Shown in pieces: positions 1-7,194 of a DNA stretch of 64,000 nt. The stretch lies in assembly GCA_934525675.1 (NCBI GenBank), contig CAKSZH010000002.1:186001-250000 (forward strand), given 5' to 3'. A program made the translations under genes and the position numbers. The stretch's first letter is position 1, and every line of letters starts with the position of its first letter. A model generated the notes under the pieces. The model saw nothing but the letters and a program-made list of their open reading frames with translations, was not told the DNA's origin and did not search any database. The DNA comes from an uncultured Eubacteriales bacterium. GTDB taxonomy: Bacteria; Bacillota; Clostridia; Oscillospirales; CAG-272.

Positions 1-4
1 CAAT

Positions 5-71
5 CCCCCGAGGGTGTGGTATACTCACTGTAAAGTGATTTGCTTTACAGCGAGTATCGCGCCTTTGGGGG
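5..71 (+). promoter_or_regulatory. Long hairpin covering the ylxM ribosome binding site
   Basis: Bases 5-14 (CCCCCGAGGG) pair along their whole length, with G-U pairs, to 62-71 (CCTTTGGGGG). An inner stem pairs CACTGTAAAG (26-35) with CTTTACAGCG (43-52). The stem has only a small bulge and one mismatch over about 30 bp. The distal GGGGG (67-71) is the only plausible Shine-Dalgarno for the ATG at 78, so the fold would hide it. The window edge hides what lies upstream. Confidence 0.6.
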
Positions 72-77
72 TTCGGT

Positions 78-413
78 ATGTTTGAAAAAAATCTGAATAT
101 TGCATATCTGCTTGATTTTTACGGCGACATACTTTCGGAAAGAAAAAAGACCGTGCTCGATGGATATTACAATCGCGACCTGTCGCTTGCGGAGATTGCC
201 GAGGAACTCGGCATTTCCCGCCAGGGTGTCCGCGAGCTGATCAAAAAAGCGGAAAACGAGCTTTGCTTCTACGAGGAAAAGCTCGGACTTGCGGAAAAAT
301 TCCGAAGGACGGAGAGCCGTATCCGGCATCTGATCTCGCTTGCCGAGGACAATCGTCCGGTCGGAGAGATCAGGGCAGAGCTTCTTTTCATGGAAGAAGA
401 ACTCGAAAAATGA
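78..413 (+). CDS. ylxM: YlxM-type DNA-binding protein of the SRP operon
   Basis: A 111-residue protein of the YlxM/p13 family, which in Gram-positive bacteria sits directly before ffh and modulates the signal recognition particle. An N-terminal helical segment is followed by a sigma-70 region 4-like helix-turn-helix at about residues 35-60 (LAEIAEELGISRQGVRELIK). The tail is charged and helical. The stop lies 13 nt before the ffh start, and the ffh Shine-Dalgarno CGGAGG begins right after it, so the two are co-translated. The GGGGG Shine-Dalgarno of ylxM itself is buried in a hairpin. Length and context are typical, and the call is firm. Confidence 0.93.
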   Translation: MFEKNLNIAYLLDFYGDILSERKKTVLDGYYNRDLSLAEIAEELGISRQGVRELIKKAENELCFYEEKLGLAEKFRRTESRIRHLISLAEDNRPVGEIRAELLFMEEELEK

Positions 414-426
414 TCGGAGGCGTTTT

Positions 427-1776
427 ATGTTCGAGAGTCTGGGCGAAAAGCTCAATAACGCGTTCAAAAAATTCCGGAGCAAAGGAAAGCTGACCGAATC
501 CGACGTCAAGGAAGGAATGCGCGAGGTCAAACTTGCCCTTCTGGAAGCCGACGTCAACTTCAAGGTCGTTAAGGATTTTGTCAAAAATGTAACCGAGCGT
601 GCAGTCGGTGCGGAGGTGCTGGAATCTCTCCTCCCCGCGCAGCAGGTCATCAAGATTGTCAATGAAGAACTGACCGCGCTGATGGGCGGTTCTCAATCAA
701 AGCTCGAAATCGCGCCGGCTCCGCCGACCGTCATCATGATGTGCGGTCTGCAGGGTGCGGGTAAAACGACCCATGCGGGCAAGCTCGCGGGGTTATATAA
801 AAAACAAGGAAAAAAGCCGCTTCTCGTCGCTTGCGACGTGTACCGTCCTGCCGCTATCAAGCAGCTCGAGGTGGTCGGCGGACAGCTTGACATTCCCGTT
901 TTCCAGATGGGCGATAAGGTCTCCCCCGTCCGCATCGCGGAAGAAGGTGTGGCTTACGCGAAGAAGAACGGCTTTGACATGGTGTTCATCGACACCGCCG
1001 GCAGACTTCACATTGACGAAGCGCTCATGAAGGAGCTTCAGTCCATCAAGGAAAAGGTGCATCCCACCGAGATCCTGCTCACGGTTGACGCCATGATCGG
1101 TCAAGACGCCGTGAACGTTGCGGAAACCTTCAACAATCTTCTGGATATTACCGGTGTGATTCTGACCAAGCTCGACGGCGATACCCGTGGCGGCGCTGCT
1201 CTTTCCATCCGCGCGGTCACCGGCAAACCCATCAAGTTTATCGGTACGGGCGAAAAGCTCGATACCATCGAACCGTTTTACCCCGACCGTATGGCAAGCC
1301 GGATTCTCGGCATGGGTGACGTGCTGACGCTGATTGAAAAGGCGGAGCAGGCATTTGACGAAAAGAAAGCCGCGGAGCTTGAGAAGAAACTCCGTCAGCA
1401 GACCTTCACGCTGGACGATTATCTGGATCAGCTGGGACAGCTCAAGAACATGGGCAATCTTGATCAGGTCATCGGCATGATTCCCGGCATGAACAAGGGC
1501 GCCCTGAAGGATGCAAAGGTCGATGAAAGCGCACTCCGTCACACCGAGGCGATCATTCACGCAATGACCCCGGCGGAACGTCTCAATCCGGACATCATCA
1601 ACGCCTCGCGCAAAAAACGTGTCGCGGTCGGCAGCGGCACCTCCGTTGAGGAGGTCAACAAACTGCTCCGCCAGTTCGACCAGATGAAAAAGATGATGAA
1701 GCAGTTCTCCGGTATGGGCAAAAACGGCAAGATGCCGCGCGGAATGTTCGGCGGCGGAATGCTCGGAAAGAGATAA
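427..1776 (+). CDS. ffh: Signal recognition particle protein Ffh (SRP54 GTPase)
   Basis: A 449-residue SRP GTPase that binds signal sequences on ribosomes together with 4.5S/scRNA and hands them to FtsY at the membrane. The N domain covers residues 1-95. The G domain has GLQGAGKTT at about 106, DTAGR near 188 and TKLDGD near 247. The Met-rich M domain follows from about 300 and ends in a Gly/Met tail (MFGGGMLGKR). I chose ATG 427 because GATCGGAGG precedes it and MFESLGEKL is the usual N-terminus; an open frame continues 29 codons upstream but is not conserved. Second gene of the ylxM-ffh-rpsP-khpA group. Confidence 0.98.
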   Translation: MFESLGEKLNNAFKKFRSKGKLTESDVKEGMREVKLALLEADVNFKVVKDFVKNVTERAVGAEVLESLLPAQQVIKIVNEELTALMGGSQSKLEIAPAPPTVIMMCGLQGAGKTTHAGKLAGLYKKQGKKPLLVACDVYRPAAIKQLEVVGGQLDIPVFQMGDKVSPVRIAEEGVAYAKKNGFDMVFIDTAGRLHIDEALMKELQSIKEKVHPTEILLTVDAMIGQDAVNVAETFNNLLDITGVILTKLDGDTRGGAALSIRAVTGKPIKFIGTGEKLDTIEPFYPDRMASRILGMGDVLTLIEKAEQAFDEKKAAELEKKLRQQTFTLDDYLDQLGQLKNMGNLDQVIGMIPGMNKGALKDAKVDESALRHTEAIIHAMTPAERLNPDIINASRKKRVAVGSGTSVEEVNKLLRQFDQMKKMMKQFSGMGKNGKMPRGMFGGGMLGKR

Positions 1777-1877
1777 TCGTTTCCCCTGCCCCATTGCAAC
1801 GATAAAATTCCGTACCGACCGAAGGTCCAACGGGTTTTTATAAAAAACATTCATATATTTTTTGGAGGAAATCAAAA

Positions 1878-2123
1878 ATGGCAGTCAAAATGAGACTTAC
1901 GAGAATCGGCAAGAAGAAAGCTCCTTGCTACCGTGTGGTAATCGCAGACGAGCGTTCTCCCCGTGACGGTCGCTTCATTGAAGAAATCGGCTCCTACAAC
2001 CCCTTGACCGAGCCTGCAACCATCAAGATCGACGCGGAAAAGGCAAAGAAGTGGCTCGCAAACGGCGTTCAGCCGACCGATACCGTTAAGGTTCTGCTCA
2101 AGAAGTCCGGCATCGTAGATTGA
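1878..2123 (+). CDS. rpsP: 30S ribosomal protein S16
   Basis: An 81-residue S16 protein, which is needed for 30S assembly. The N-terminus MAVKMRLTRIGKKKAPCYR and the motif SPRDGRFIEEIGSYNP are diagnostic. It starts 101 nt after ffh with GGAGG ideally placed (1863-1868 region), and is followed 25 nt later by khpA. The usual firmicute continuation rimM-trmD-rplS does not follow. Confidence 0.98.
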   Translation: MAVKMRLTRIGKKKAPCYRVVIADERSPRDGRFIEEIGSYNPLTEPATIKIDAEKAKKWLANGVQPTDTVKVLLKKSGIVD

Positions 2124-2148
2124 TTTTTTACGAACGGAGAAGTTACAA

Positions 2149-2385
2149 ATGGCAGATCTGAAGACAACTTTACACGACATTGCTGCGGCAATCGTCGATA
2201 CTCCCGAGGAAGTCCGAGTCACGATGGAAGAGGATGACCGTGAAATCAATCTCACCCTCAGCGTCGCGGCTGACGACATGGGAATGGTCATCGGCAAGCA
2301 CGGCAAGATTGCAAAAGCGATCCGTACCGTTATCAAAGCTGCTGCCGCCGATAGTGGCAAAAAAGTGAATGTTGAGATCAGATGA
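2149..2385 (+). CDS. khpA: KH-domain RNA-binding protein KhpA
   Basis: A 78-residue single type-II KH domain protein (YlqC/KhpA). Its partner in Firmicutes is KhpB/Jag, and the pair binds many mRNAs and affects cell elongation. The KH GXXG loop is visible as GKHG (about residue 49) in MGMVIGKHGKIAKAIR. The gene is preceded by ACGGAGAAG and ends just before a strong terminator. Its 3' end is partly duplicated about 70 nt downstream (2462-2520). Confident from length, motif and place after rpsP. Confidence 0.95.
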   Translation: MADLKTTLHDIAAAIVDTPEEVRVTMEEDDREINLTLSVAADDMGMVIGKHGKIAKAIRTVIKAAAADSGKKVNVEIR

Positions 2386-2396
2386 TCTCCGCTGAC

Positions 2397-2425
2397 AAAA
2401 ATCCGACCAAATGGTCGGATTTTTG
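2397..2425 (+). terminator. Terminator after khpA
   Basis: AAAATCCGACC and GGTCGGATTTTT form a perfect stem around a 4-nt loop and end in a T run. It closes the SRP/ribosome group. Confidence 0.93.
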
Positions 2426-2461
2426 CTATGAAGCGAACATATTGCATTTGCAGCAGCGCGG

Positions 2462-2520
2462 GCTGCTGCCGCCGATATTTGGATTGGCAAAAAAGTGAAT
2501 GCCCCGATCAGATAATCTCT
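2462..2520 (+). repeat. Partial duplicate of the khpA 3' end
   Basis: Bases 2462-2520 repeat the last part of khpA and what follows it (2338-2390). They share GCTGCTGCCGCCGAT, GGCAAAAAAGTGAAT and GATCAGAT-ATCTC, with a 6-nt insertion and a few substitutions. This is non-coding debris of an old duplication next to the truncated operon. Confidence 0.75.
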
Positions 2521-2564
2521 TGGTTACACAAAGAGGTTCAATGTGAGATTATTTTTTGAAACAC

Positions 2565-2593
2565 TTGCAGAACTTCTCCCACGGTAGTATAAT
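2565..2593 (+). promoter_or_regulatory. Sigma-A promoter of a small transcript
   Basis: TTGCAG at 2565-2570 and TATAAT at 2588-2593 with a 17-bp spacer. The predicted start is near 2600, just ahead of a GGAGG and a 22-codon ORF. Confidence 0.8.
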
Positions 2594-2620
2594 ACAGAAA
2601 AAAGGAATGGAGGTTTTGAC

Positions 2621-2689
2621 ATGGTATCCTATGTATGGGAAATTCTCATAGTTGCATTGGCGATTCTGTTTTCCTTTTTCATTCATTAA
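2621..2689 (+). CDS. 22-residue hydrophobic membrane peptide, unknown
   Basis: ATG at 2621 follows AATGGAGG with good spacing and encodes 22 residues that are almost all hydrophobic (core EILIVALAILFSFF, ending in His), enough for one membrane helix. It has its own promoter 28 nt upstream and a strong terminator about 65 nt downstream, giving a transcript of about 190 nt. The layout and size resemble type I toxin peptides or small regulatory membrane peptides of Firmicutes. I see no clear antisense antitoxin promoter. The 62-codon frame at 2635-2823 overlaps it in another register and looks non-coding. Confidence 0.5.
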   Translation: MVSYVWEILIVALAILFSFFIH

Positions 2690-2751
2690 AAGGATATTTT
2701 CAGTCTGACACGCAGGATTGGGTAATGTCCGGTGTAAAAAATGCTCCTGAA

Positions 2752-2791
2752 AGAATGCTCCTGTATATCTTAGGATACAGGGCGTTCTTTT
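2752..2791 (+). terminator. Terminator of the small-peptide transcript
   Basis: AGAATGCTCCTGTAT pairs with ATACAGGGCGTTCT (two G-U pairs) and is followed by TTTT. Confidence 0.8.
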
Positions 2792-2883
2792 ACGATACGC
2801 AAAAATGCAGTAAAACGGGATAAACCACTGTAATATGAGAAAAATAAAAGGTAATGAAAGCTCAAACGGAGGATACTGTTTCT

Positions 2884-3864
2884 ATGTTCCAATCAAGTAA
2901 TCACGGCATCAACGAGAGAAAATGCGCGATCATCGGGTGCGGTTTTGTCGGCGCGACGACGGCGTATGCGCTTACCAAAAGCGGTTTGTTCTCCGAAATG
3001 GTTCTGATTGACCTGAACCACAAGAAGGCGGAGGGGGAGGCGGCAGACCTCTTGCAGGGCCTTCCCTTCCTCTCCCCCATGGAAATCTATGCAGGCGATT
3101 ACCGCGACATCGCCGACGCTTCCATCATTATTATCACGGCGGGGCTGAACCAGAAACCCGGTCAGACCAGGACCGAACTGGTACGGGATAACGCTGCCGT
3201 GTTCCGTTCCATTGTCCGGGAAATTATCCGCTACAACACCGAGGCAATCCTGTTGGTCGTCACGAATCCGGTTGATGTACTGACTTATGTGACACTCCGG
3301 GAATCCGGCTATCCTGCGGAACGGGTCATTGGATCCGGAACGGTACTCGATACCGCGCGTCTCAAGCAACTGGTCGGCGGTTACCTCGGGGTGGACAGCC
3401 GGAACGTGCACTCCTTCATTATCGGCGAACACGGTGACAGTGAGGTCCCGGTCTGGAGCAGTGCCAATGTCTCCGGAATTGACCTGAATCGTTATTGTGA
3501 CTGCTCCGGGAAAGGGTATGATAAGGCAATCCTGCACTCGCTTTTTGACGAGGTGAAGAACAGCGCATACCAGATCATCGAAGCCAAAAGCGCGACCTAT
3601 TACGCCATTGCAGAGGCGGTCAAGCGTATTGTTGCCGCAATCATGCGGGATGAAAACACGATCCTGCCGGTCTCCACGCTTGCAGAGGGACACTACGGAC
3701 TGCACAATGTCTGTCTGGGGCTTCCCTGTGTGGTCGGCAGGAAAGGAATCCGGCAGGTATTGGAGATTCCGCTTGATGAGGATGAGGAATCCAAACTGCA
3801 GGAATCCGCGAGAAAACTCGGTACCCTGATCGATTCTCTGGAAACCGAAGAGACAACGGTATAA
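2884..3864 (+). CDS. ldh: L-lactate dehydrogenase
   Basis: A 326-residue NAD-dependent L-lactate dehydrogenase that reduces pyruvate to lactate to regenerate NAD+ in fermentation. The Rossmann motif GCGFVG is at residues 19-24. The active-site loop GLNQKPGQTR (about 88-97) carries the Gln that selects lactate over malate. The catalytic histidine lies in GEHGDSE (about 181-187). I prefer ATG 2884, since CGGAGG lies 11 nt upstream; the in-frame ATG at 2854 would put that site inside the gene. It is monocistronic, with a hairpin after the stop. Confidence 0.93.
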   Translation: MFQSSNHGINERKCAIIGCGFVGATTAYALTKSGLFSEMVLIDLNHKKAEGEAADLLQGLPFLSPMEIYAGDYRDIADASIIIITAGLNQKPGQTRTELVRDNAAVFRSIVREIIRYNTEAILLVVTNPVDVLTYVTLRESGYPAERVIGSGTVLDTARLKQLVGGYLGVDSRNVHSFIIGEHGDSEVPVWSSANVSGIDLNRYCDCSGKGYDKAILHSLFDEVKNSAYQIIEAKSATYYAIAEAVKRIVAAIMRDENTILPVSTLAEGHYGLHNVCLGLPCVVGRKGIRQVLEIPLDEDEESKLQESARKLGTLIDSLETEETTV

Positions 3865-3880
3865 AGCGCTTCCTTCATTG

Positions 3881-3914
3881 TATCGCGATACCCGGTTCGG
3901 GGTACCGCGATTTA
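3881..3914 (+). terminator. Probable terminator after ldh
   Basis: ATCGCGATACCC pairs with GGGGTACCGCGAT around GGTTC. The tail TTTATT is short, so strength is uncertain. Confidence 0.6.
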
Positions 3915-4046
3915 TTCCGCACCGGTTTCAGACGACCTGCTGTCTCACCAAAAACAGGCGATGTTTCAGGAGATCGACTGTCGAAAGGACAGTGCCTGTT
4001 TTCCGGATCCTACGGATTCCTGTGACGAAACTTCGATTTCCGCCTA

Positions 4047-4075
4047 TTGAAATCCTTTTGTCAATGCGCTATAAT
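4047..4075 (+). promoter_or_regulatory. Sigma-A promoter of the flavodoxin gene
   Basis: TTGAAA (4047-4052), a 17-bp spacer and TATAAT (4070-4075). The start codon lies 260 nt further on, so the leader is long. I see no recognised riboswitch in it. Confidence 0.75.
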
Positions 4076-4335
4076 AGAAACGGGTAAAACTGCCGGGAAG
4101 CCGGGGCAACATGAAACGGGAACTTATGTTTGACAACCGGGAGGCAACAAAGAATGCCAAATCGGTACCACGCTACCTGAGAAAACGGAATGCGTGTATC
4201 ACGTTTGTCACGCCCATATGCATATGGAAAACATGCCGGCGGGCGAGTCCGTTCCTGCAATACACTGCACAGACCGAACCGCGGCTCGGTGAAGGGGCTT
4301 CCCACAATCCCACAGAAAGCAACAAGGAGGAAATC

Positions 4336-4812
4336 ATGAAAAAACTTGTAGCATTCTTTTCCGCAAGCGGAACCACGAAAGCGCTGGCAGAACGTCTTGC
4401 AAAGGTGGCGAGCGCGGACCTTGTCGAAATCAAACCGACCGTCCCCTACACCCGTGCCGACCTCGACTGGACCAACAAAAACAGCCGTTCGACTCTTGAA
4501 ATGAAGGACCCTGCGTCCCGCCCCGAGATGCAGAAGATAACGGTCAATCCGGGCGAATATGATACGGTATATCTCGGTTTTCCGATCTGGTGGTACGTTG
4601 CGCCGACCATCATCGATACCTTCCTGGAAAGCGCGGATTTCTCCGGAAAGAAGATCATCCCGTTTGCAACGTCCGGCGGAAGCGGTATGGGCAAAACCGT
4701 TGAGACCCTGAAAAAGGTGTGCCCGAGTGCAAACTGGCAAAGCGGCGCCGTGCTTAAAAGAATGACAGACAGTGCGCTTGCCGAGTGGGTGGAAAAGAAC
4801 GATCGGGCATAA
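4336..4812 (+). CDS. Flavodoxin-family protein
   Basis: A 158-residue flavodoxin-like protein that should bind FMN as a one- or two-electron carrier or NAD(P)H-quinone type reductase. The N-terminal phosphate loop is FSASGTTKALAE. The FMN-ring loops are GFPIWWYVAP and TSGGSGMGKT, typical of the Flavodoxin_4 group. ATG 4336 has AAGGAGG 6 nt upstream; the open frame further up (from 4111) has no coding look. It converges on a MerR gene and shares a terminator with it. A second, distant paralog is at 10374. Confidence 0.88.
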   Translation: MKKLVAFFSASGTTKALAERLAKVASADLVEIKPTVPYTRADLDWTNKNSRSTLEMKDPASRPEMQKITVNPGEYDTVYLGFPIWWYVAPTIIDTFLESADFSGKKIIPFATSGGSGMGKTVETLKKVCPSANWQSGAVLKRMTDSALAEWVEKNDRA

Positions 4813-4986
4813 GCCGGGGTGGTGTGATTCCCTGCCGAAGAAACCGTTAGGTATCCGACCGGCATATCCCCCAAAAAGTTCGTGCTTTTGCCGTGATGAA
4901 CGGAGACATAAGTTCTCTGTGCCGGAGCGTAGAACCGTGCTGACCGTCCGATTTGTGGACACGTAAACCGGAAATACAGACATAGC

Positions 4987-5022
4987 AAAAGCCCGGAGGA
5001 ATCTCTCTTCTCCGGGCTTTTC
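4987..5022. terminator. Bidirectional terminator between flavodoxin and merR
   Basis: AAAAGCCCGGAG and CTCCGGGCTTTT form a symmetric stem with A and T flanks, so it can serve both converging genes. Confidence 0.9.
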
Positions 5023-5035
5023 ATTGTTACCGTTT

Positions 5036-5491
5036 TTACGGATCCGGTGTCCGGCGCAGTTTCCGTCTGATCTCGCGGAAACGTTCCGGTACCTCGTCGT
5101 CGGCAAGCACCTGCGGAGCGGTCACAGTTCCTGCGGATTTTGCCGTTTCATAGAACCAACATTTATATTCCACCGTTTCGAGTGTTTGCCGCAATTCCTT
5201 CATACGGTCAAGAAGCACTTCTCTCTGGTGACGAAACATGGCAAGGCGCGCGTCAATGGTGTCGTCGCCCCGAAGCGCCAGTTCAATATACTGCCGGATG
5301 TCCTCCAGGGTCATTCCGGCTTTTTTCATACAGCCGATCACCTGTAGCCATTCAAAATCCGAATCCTTGAACATCCGGATTCCGCCGGAGGATCGTTCCA
5401 CAAACGGGAGCAGCCCCTCTTTATCGTAGTATCTGAGCGTTGAAGGTGCGACACCCAACCGGTGCGCGGCTTCTCCCACGGTATAAAACAT
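5036..5491 (-). CDS. MerR-family regulator (AdhR-like)
   Basis: A 151-residue MerR regulator: a winged HTH at residues 1-70 (YTVGEAAHRLGVAPSTLRYY), then a dimerisation coiled coil around 80-120. There is a single Cys in KCWFYE near residue 114. It is divergent from the operon at 5630-8361, whose promoter has the 19-bp spacer and dyad that MerR proteins act on. In Bacillus, AdhR is a MerR regulator that answers aldehydes and controls an alcohol dehydrogenase; similar gene content here suggests, but does not prove, carbonyl or electrophile sensing. Confidence 0.85.
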   Translation of the reverse strand: MFYTVGEAAHRLGVAPSTLRYYDKEGLLPFVERSSGGIRMFKDSDFEWLQVIGCMKKAGMTLEDIRQYIELALRGDDTIDARLAMFRHQREVLLDRMKELRQTLETVEYKCWFYETAKSAGTVTAPQVLADDEVPERFREIRRKLRRTPDP

Positions 5492-5525
5492 CCGAAAACT
5501 CCTCCGAAAATTTTTTCAAAACCTC

Positions 5526-5556
5526 TTGACTTGGAGTTGACTTTAAGTTGTACAAT
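5526..5556 (+). promoter_or_regulatory. MerR-type promoter with 19-bp spacer and operator dyad
   Basis: TTGACT (5526-5531) and TACAAT (5551-5556) are 19 bp apart instead of 17. Between them lies the imperfect dyad CTTGGAGTTGACTTTAAG (5530-5547). This is the classical architecture of promoters that are untwisted by MerR proteins, and it faces the oxidoreductase operon. Confidence 0.85.
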
Positions 5557-5654
5557 ATGTTTGAACTTCAAGGTTATTGTACATCGGGATGTATCCGATG
5601 TCAAGAGAAAGAAGGAGGAATTTTCGGAAATGAAAAACGTATATTGTATGCCAC

Positions 5655-6314
5655 ATGATGACTTCGGTGGTCGGGCGAATTGATTGCGCCATGACGGAAC
5701 ATCTGCCCGGTGTAACGGAGTATTATGATACCCTTGAGGAGTTGGACGCTCTCACGCGTGTCAGCGGGCGGATGACCGCGGAACTGGAAATGGCGGACCC
5801 GGGGAGATTCTCAGATCATGCGAGCAGGCCGCTTGGGAAAGAAGCCTTTTCCCGTGCCGTGGAAGCGGACGGCTATGAGGTGATCGCCGATTCCCACGGT
5901 TCCCTTCTCTGGGACAATTACAGAGGGAATCGCCCGCTTCTGATCCTTTTGTCCGAGTCGGTCAGCCTTTCGTACATTGCCTATTTGGATCACCTTCGTA
6001 TCTCGTGGATTGCCGCCGGCAAGGACAGAATCGACCTTGTGCGTGCCACGGAAATTTTGGGAAAGGAATTCTCCGTCCGGCGAATGGCGGTTGTCGGCGG
6101 CGGACATATCAATGCCGGGTTCCTTGACGCGGGGCTTCTGGATGAGGTCAGTATTCTGATCGGGGCAGGAATCGACGGGCGTGGCGGTATGGCTGCCGTT
6201 TTTGACGGACTTCACGCAGATACCCCGGTTACCCCGCTTCACCTTTCCGAAGTCAAAACCTACGACAGCGGCGCAGTCTGGCTTCGGTATTCCGTAGTTC
6301 CGGAGTACAAATAA
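5655..6314 (+). CDS. RibD C-terminal/DHFR-like reductase, start frameshifted
   Basis: A 219-residue frame of the RibD reductase-like family (NADPH-dependent, DHFR fold). The signatures are MMTSV-GRIDCA, a PLLILLSESVS strand, and GGGHINAGFLDAGLLDEV. The natural start seems to be ATG 5630 after GAAGGAGG. Read from there the frame ends after 17 codons, but removing one A from the A5 run at 5633-5637 gives MKTYIVCHMMTSV, a normal family N-terminus. ATG 5655 has no Shine-Dalgarno. The family Asp in SVDGRI is Val here. First gene of the MerR-controlled operon. It may be phase-variable, decaying or mis-assembled. Confidence 0.72.
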   Translation: MMTSVVGRIDCAMTEHLPGVTEYYDTLEELDALTRVSGRMTAELEMADPGRFSDHASRPLGKEAFSRAVEADGYEVIADSHGSLLWDNYRGNRPLLILLSESVSLSYIAYLDHLRISWIAAGKDRIDLVRATEILGKEFSVRRMAVVGGGHINAGFLDAGLLDEVSILIGAGIDGRGGMAAVFDGLHADTPVTPLHLSEVKTYDSGAVWLRYSVVPEYK

Positions 6315-6353
6315 ACCGGAATTATGGACGCAAAACAGAAAGTGAGGAAAAAC

Positions 6354-6803
6354 ATGAAATACGAATCAAAAGAAACATTTGAAGCGCACAATCCTTTCGG
6401 TACGGGTACGCCGAATACGGCATACGCGCAGTATTTTATCGGGGAGTCGTTCTTAAATCCCCTGACCGACCCGAAATCCGGGCTTATTGCCGCAAACGTG
6501 ACCTTTGCGCCCGGCTGCCGCAATAACTGGCACATTCACCACGCGAAAAGCGGCGGAGGGCAACTGCTTCTCTGCACCGCCGGGAACGGTTGGTATCAGG
6601 AGGAAGGAAAGGACGCCGTTCCGTTGACCGAGGGGTGCGTCATTATGATCCCCGCAAATGTGAAACATTGGCACGGCGCCGCGGCGGACAGCTGGTTTTC
6701 ACACATCGCCGTCGAGGTACTTGGAGTGGAATGCCGGAACGAATGGTGTGAAGCGGTGTCTGAGAAAGACTACCGGAAACTGAATAAAATCAAGGAGGAT
6801 TGA
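6354..6803 (+). CDS. Cupin-domain protein
   Basis: A 149-residue single cupin. Motif 1 is seen as WHIHHAKSGGGQ and motif 2 as MIPANVKHWHGA, giving the His/Gln/His metal set. Small cupins of this kind are often encoded beside carboxymuconolactone decarboxylase-like proteins, as here. The substrate is unknown. I chose ATG 6354 because GTGAGG sits 7 nt upstream; another in-frame ATG is at 6324. It follows the RibD-like gene by about 40 nt and its stop overlaps the Shine-Dalgarno region of the next gene. Confidence 0.85.
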   Translation: MKYESKETFEAHNPFGTGTPNTAYAQYFIGESFLNPLTDPKSGLIAANVTFAPGCRNNWHIHHAKSGGGQLLLCTAGNGWYQEEGKDAVPLTEGCVIMIPANVKHWHGAAADSWFSHIAVEVLGVECRNEWCEAVSEKDYRKLNKIKED

Positions 6804-6805
6804 TT

Positions 6806-7129
6806 ATGGCTGTCAAACAGACCGCGGGGCGCGACGCTCTTGGTGAATTCGCCCCAAAATTTGCAGAACTGAACGACGATGTCCTGTTCGGAGAGGTGTG
6901 GAGCCGGGAGAAGCAACTGTCTCTGCGCGACCGTTCGATTGTCACGGTTGTCGCGCTCATGGCACAGGGACTGACGGATGAATCCATCCGCTATCACCTC
7001 CTGTCCGCGAAAAAGAACGGCATCACCAAAGAAGAAATTGCGGAGATCGCTACACATGCAGCCTTCTATTGTGGCTGGCCAAAGGCATGGGCAGTATTCC
7101 GCATGGCAAAGGAAATCTGGACGGAATAA
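6806..7129 (+). CDS. Carboxymuconolactone decarboxylase (AhpD-like) family protein
   Basis: A 107-residue all-helical CMD-domain protein. The family core LRDRSIVTVVALMAQG and the C-terminal helix HAAFYCGWPKAW are seen. The AhpD Cys-x-x-Cys pair is not present; only one Cys remains, so it resembles the decarboxylase branch more than the peroxidase-reductase branch. AAGGAGG 7 nt before ATG 6806 decides the start. Third gene in the aldehyde-type operon. Confidence 0.88.
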   Translation: MAVKQTAGRDALGEFAPKFAELNDDVLFGEVWSREKQLSLRDRSIVTVVALMAQGLTDESIRYHLLSAKKNGITKEEIAEIATHAAFYCGWPKAWAVFRMAKEIWTE

Positions 7130-7194
7130 TCCGTTTCCGCAAAAAACGGCAGGCGTTGATTCCTTCCCGCCCGAACAATGCAAAGGAGAACAAA

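Noticed and set aside
2635..2823. 62-codon frame overlapping the 22-residue peptide gene
   Set aside because: No Shine-Dalgarno and it runs through the terminator hairpin.
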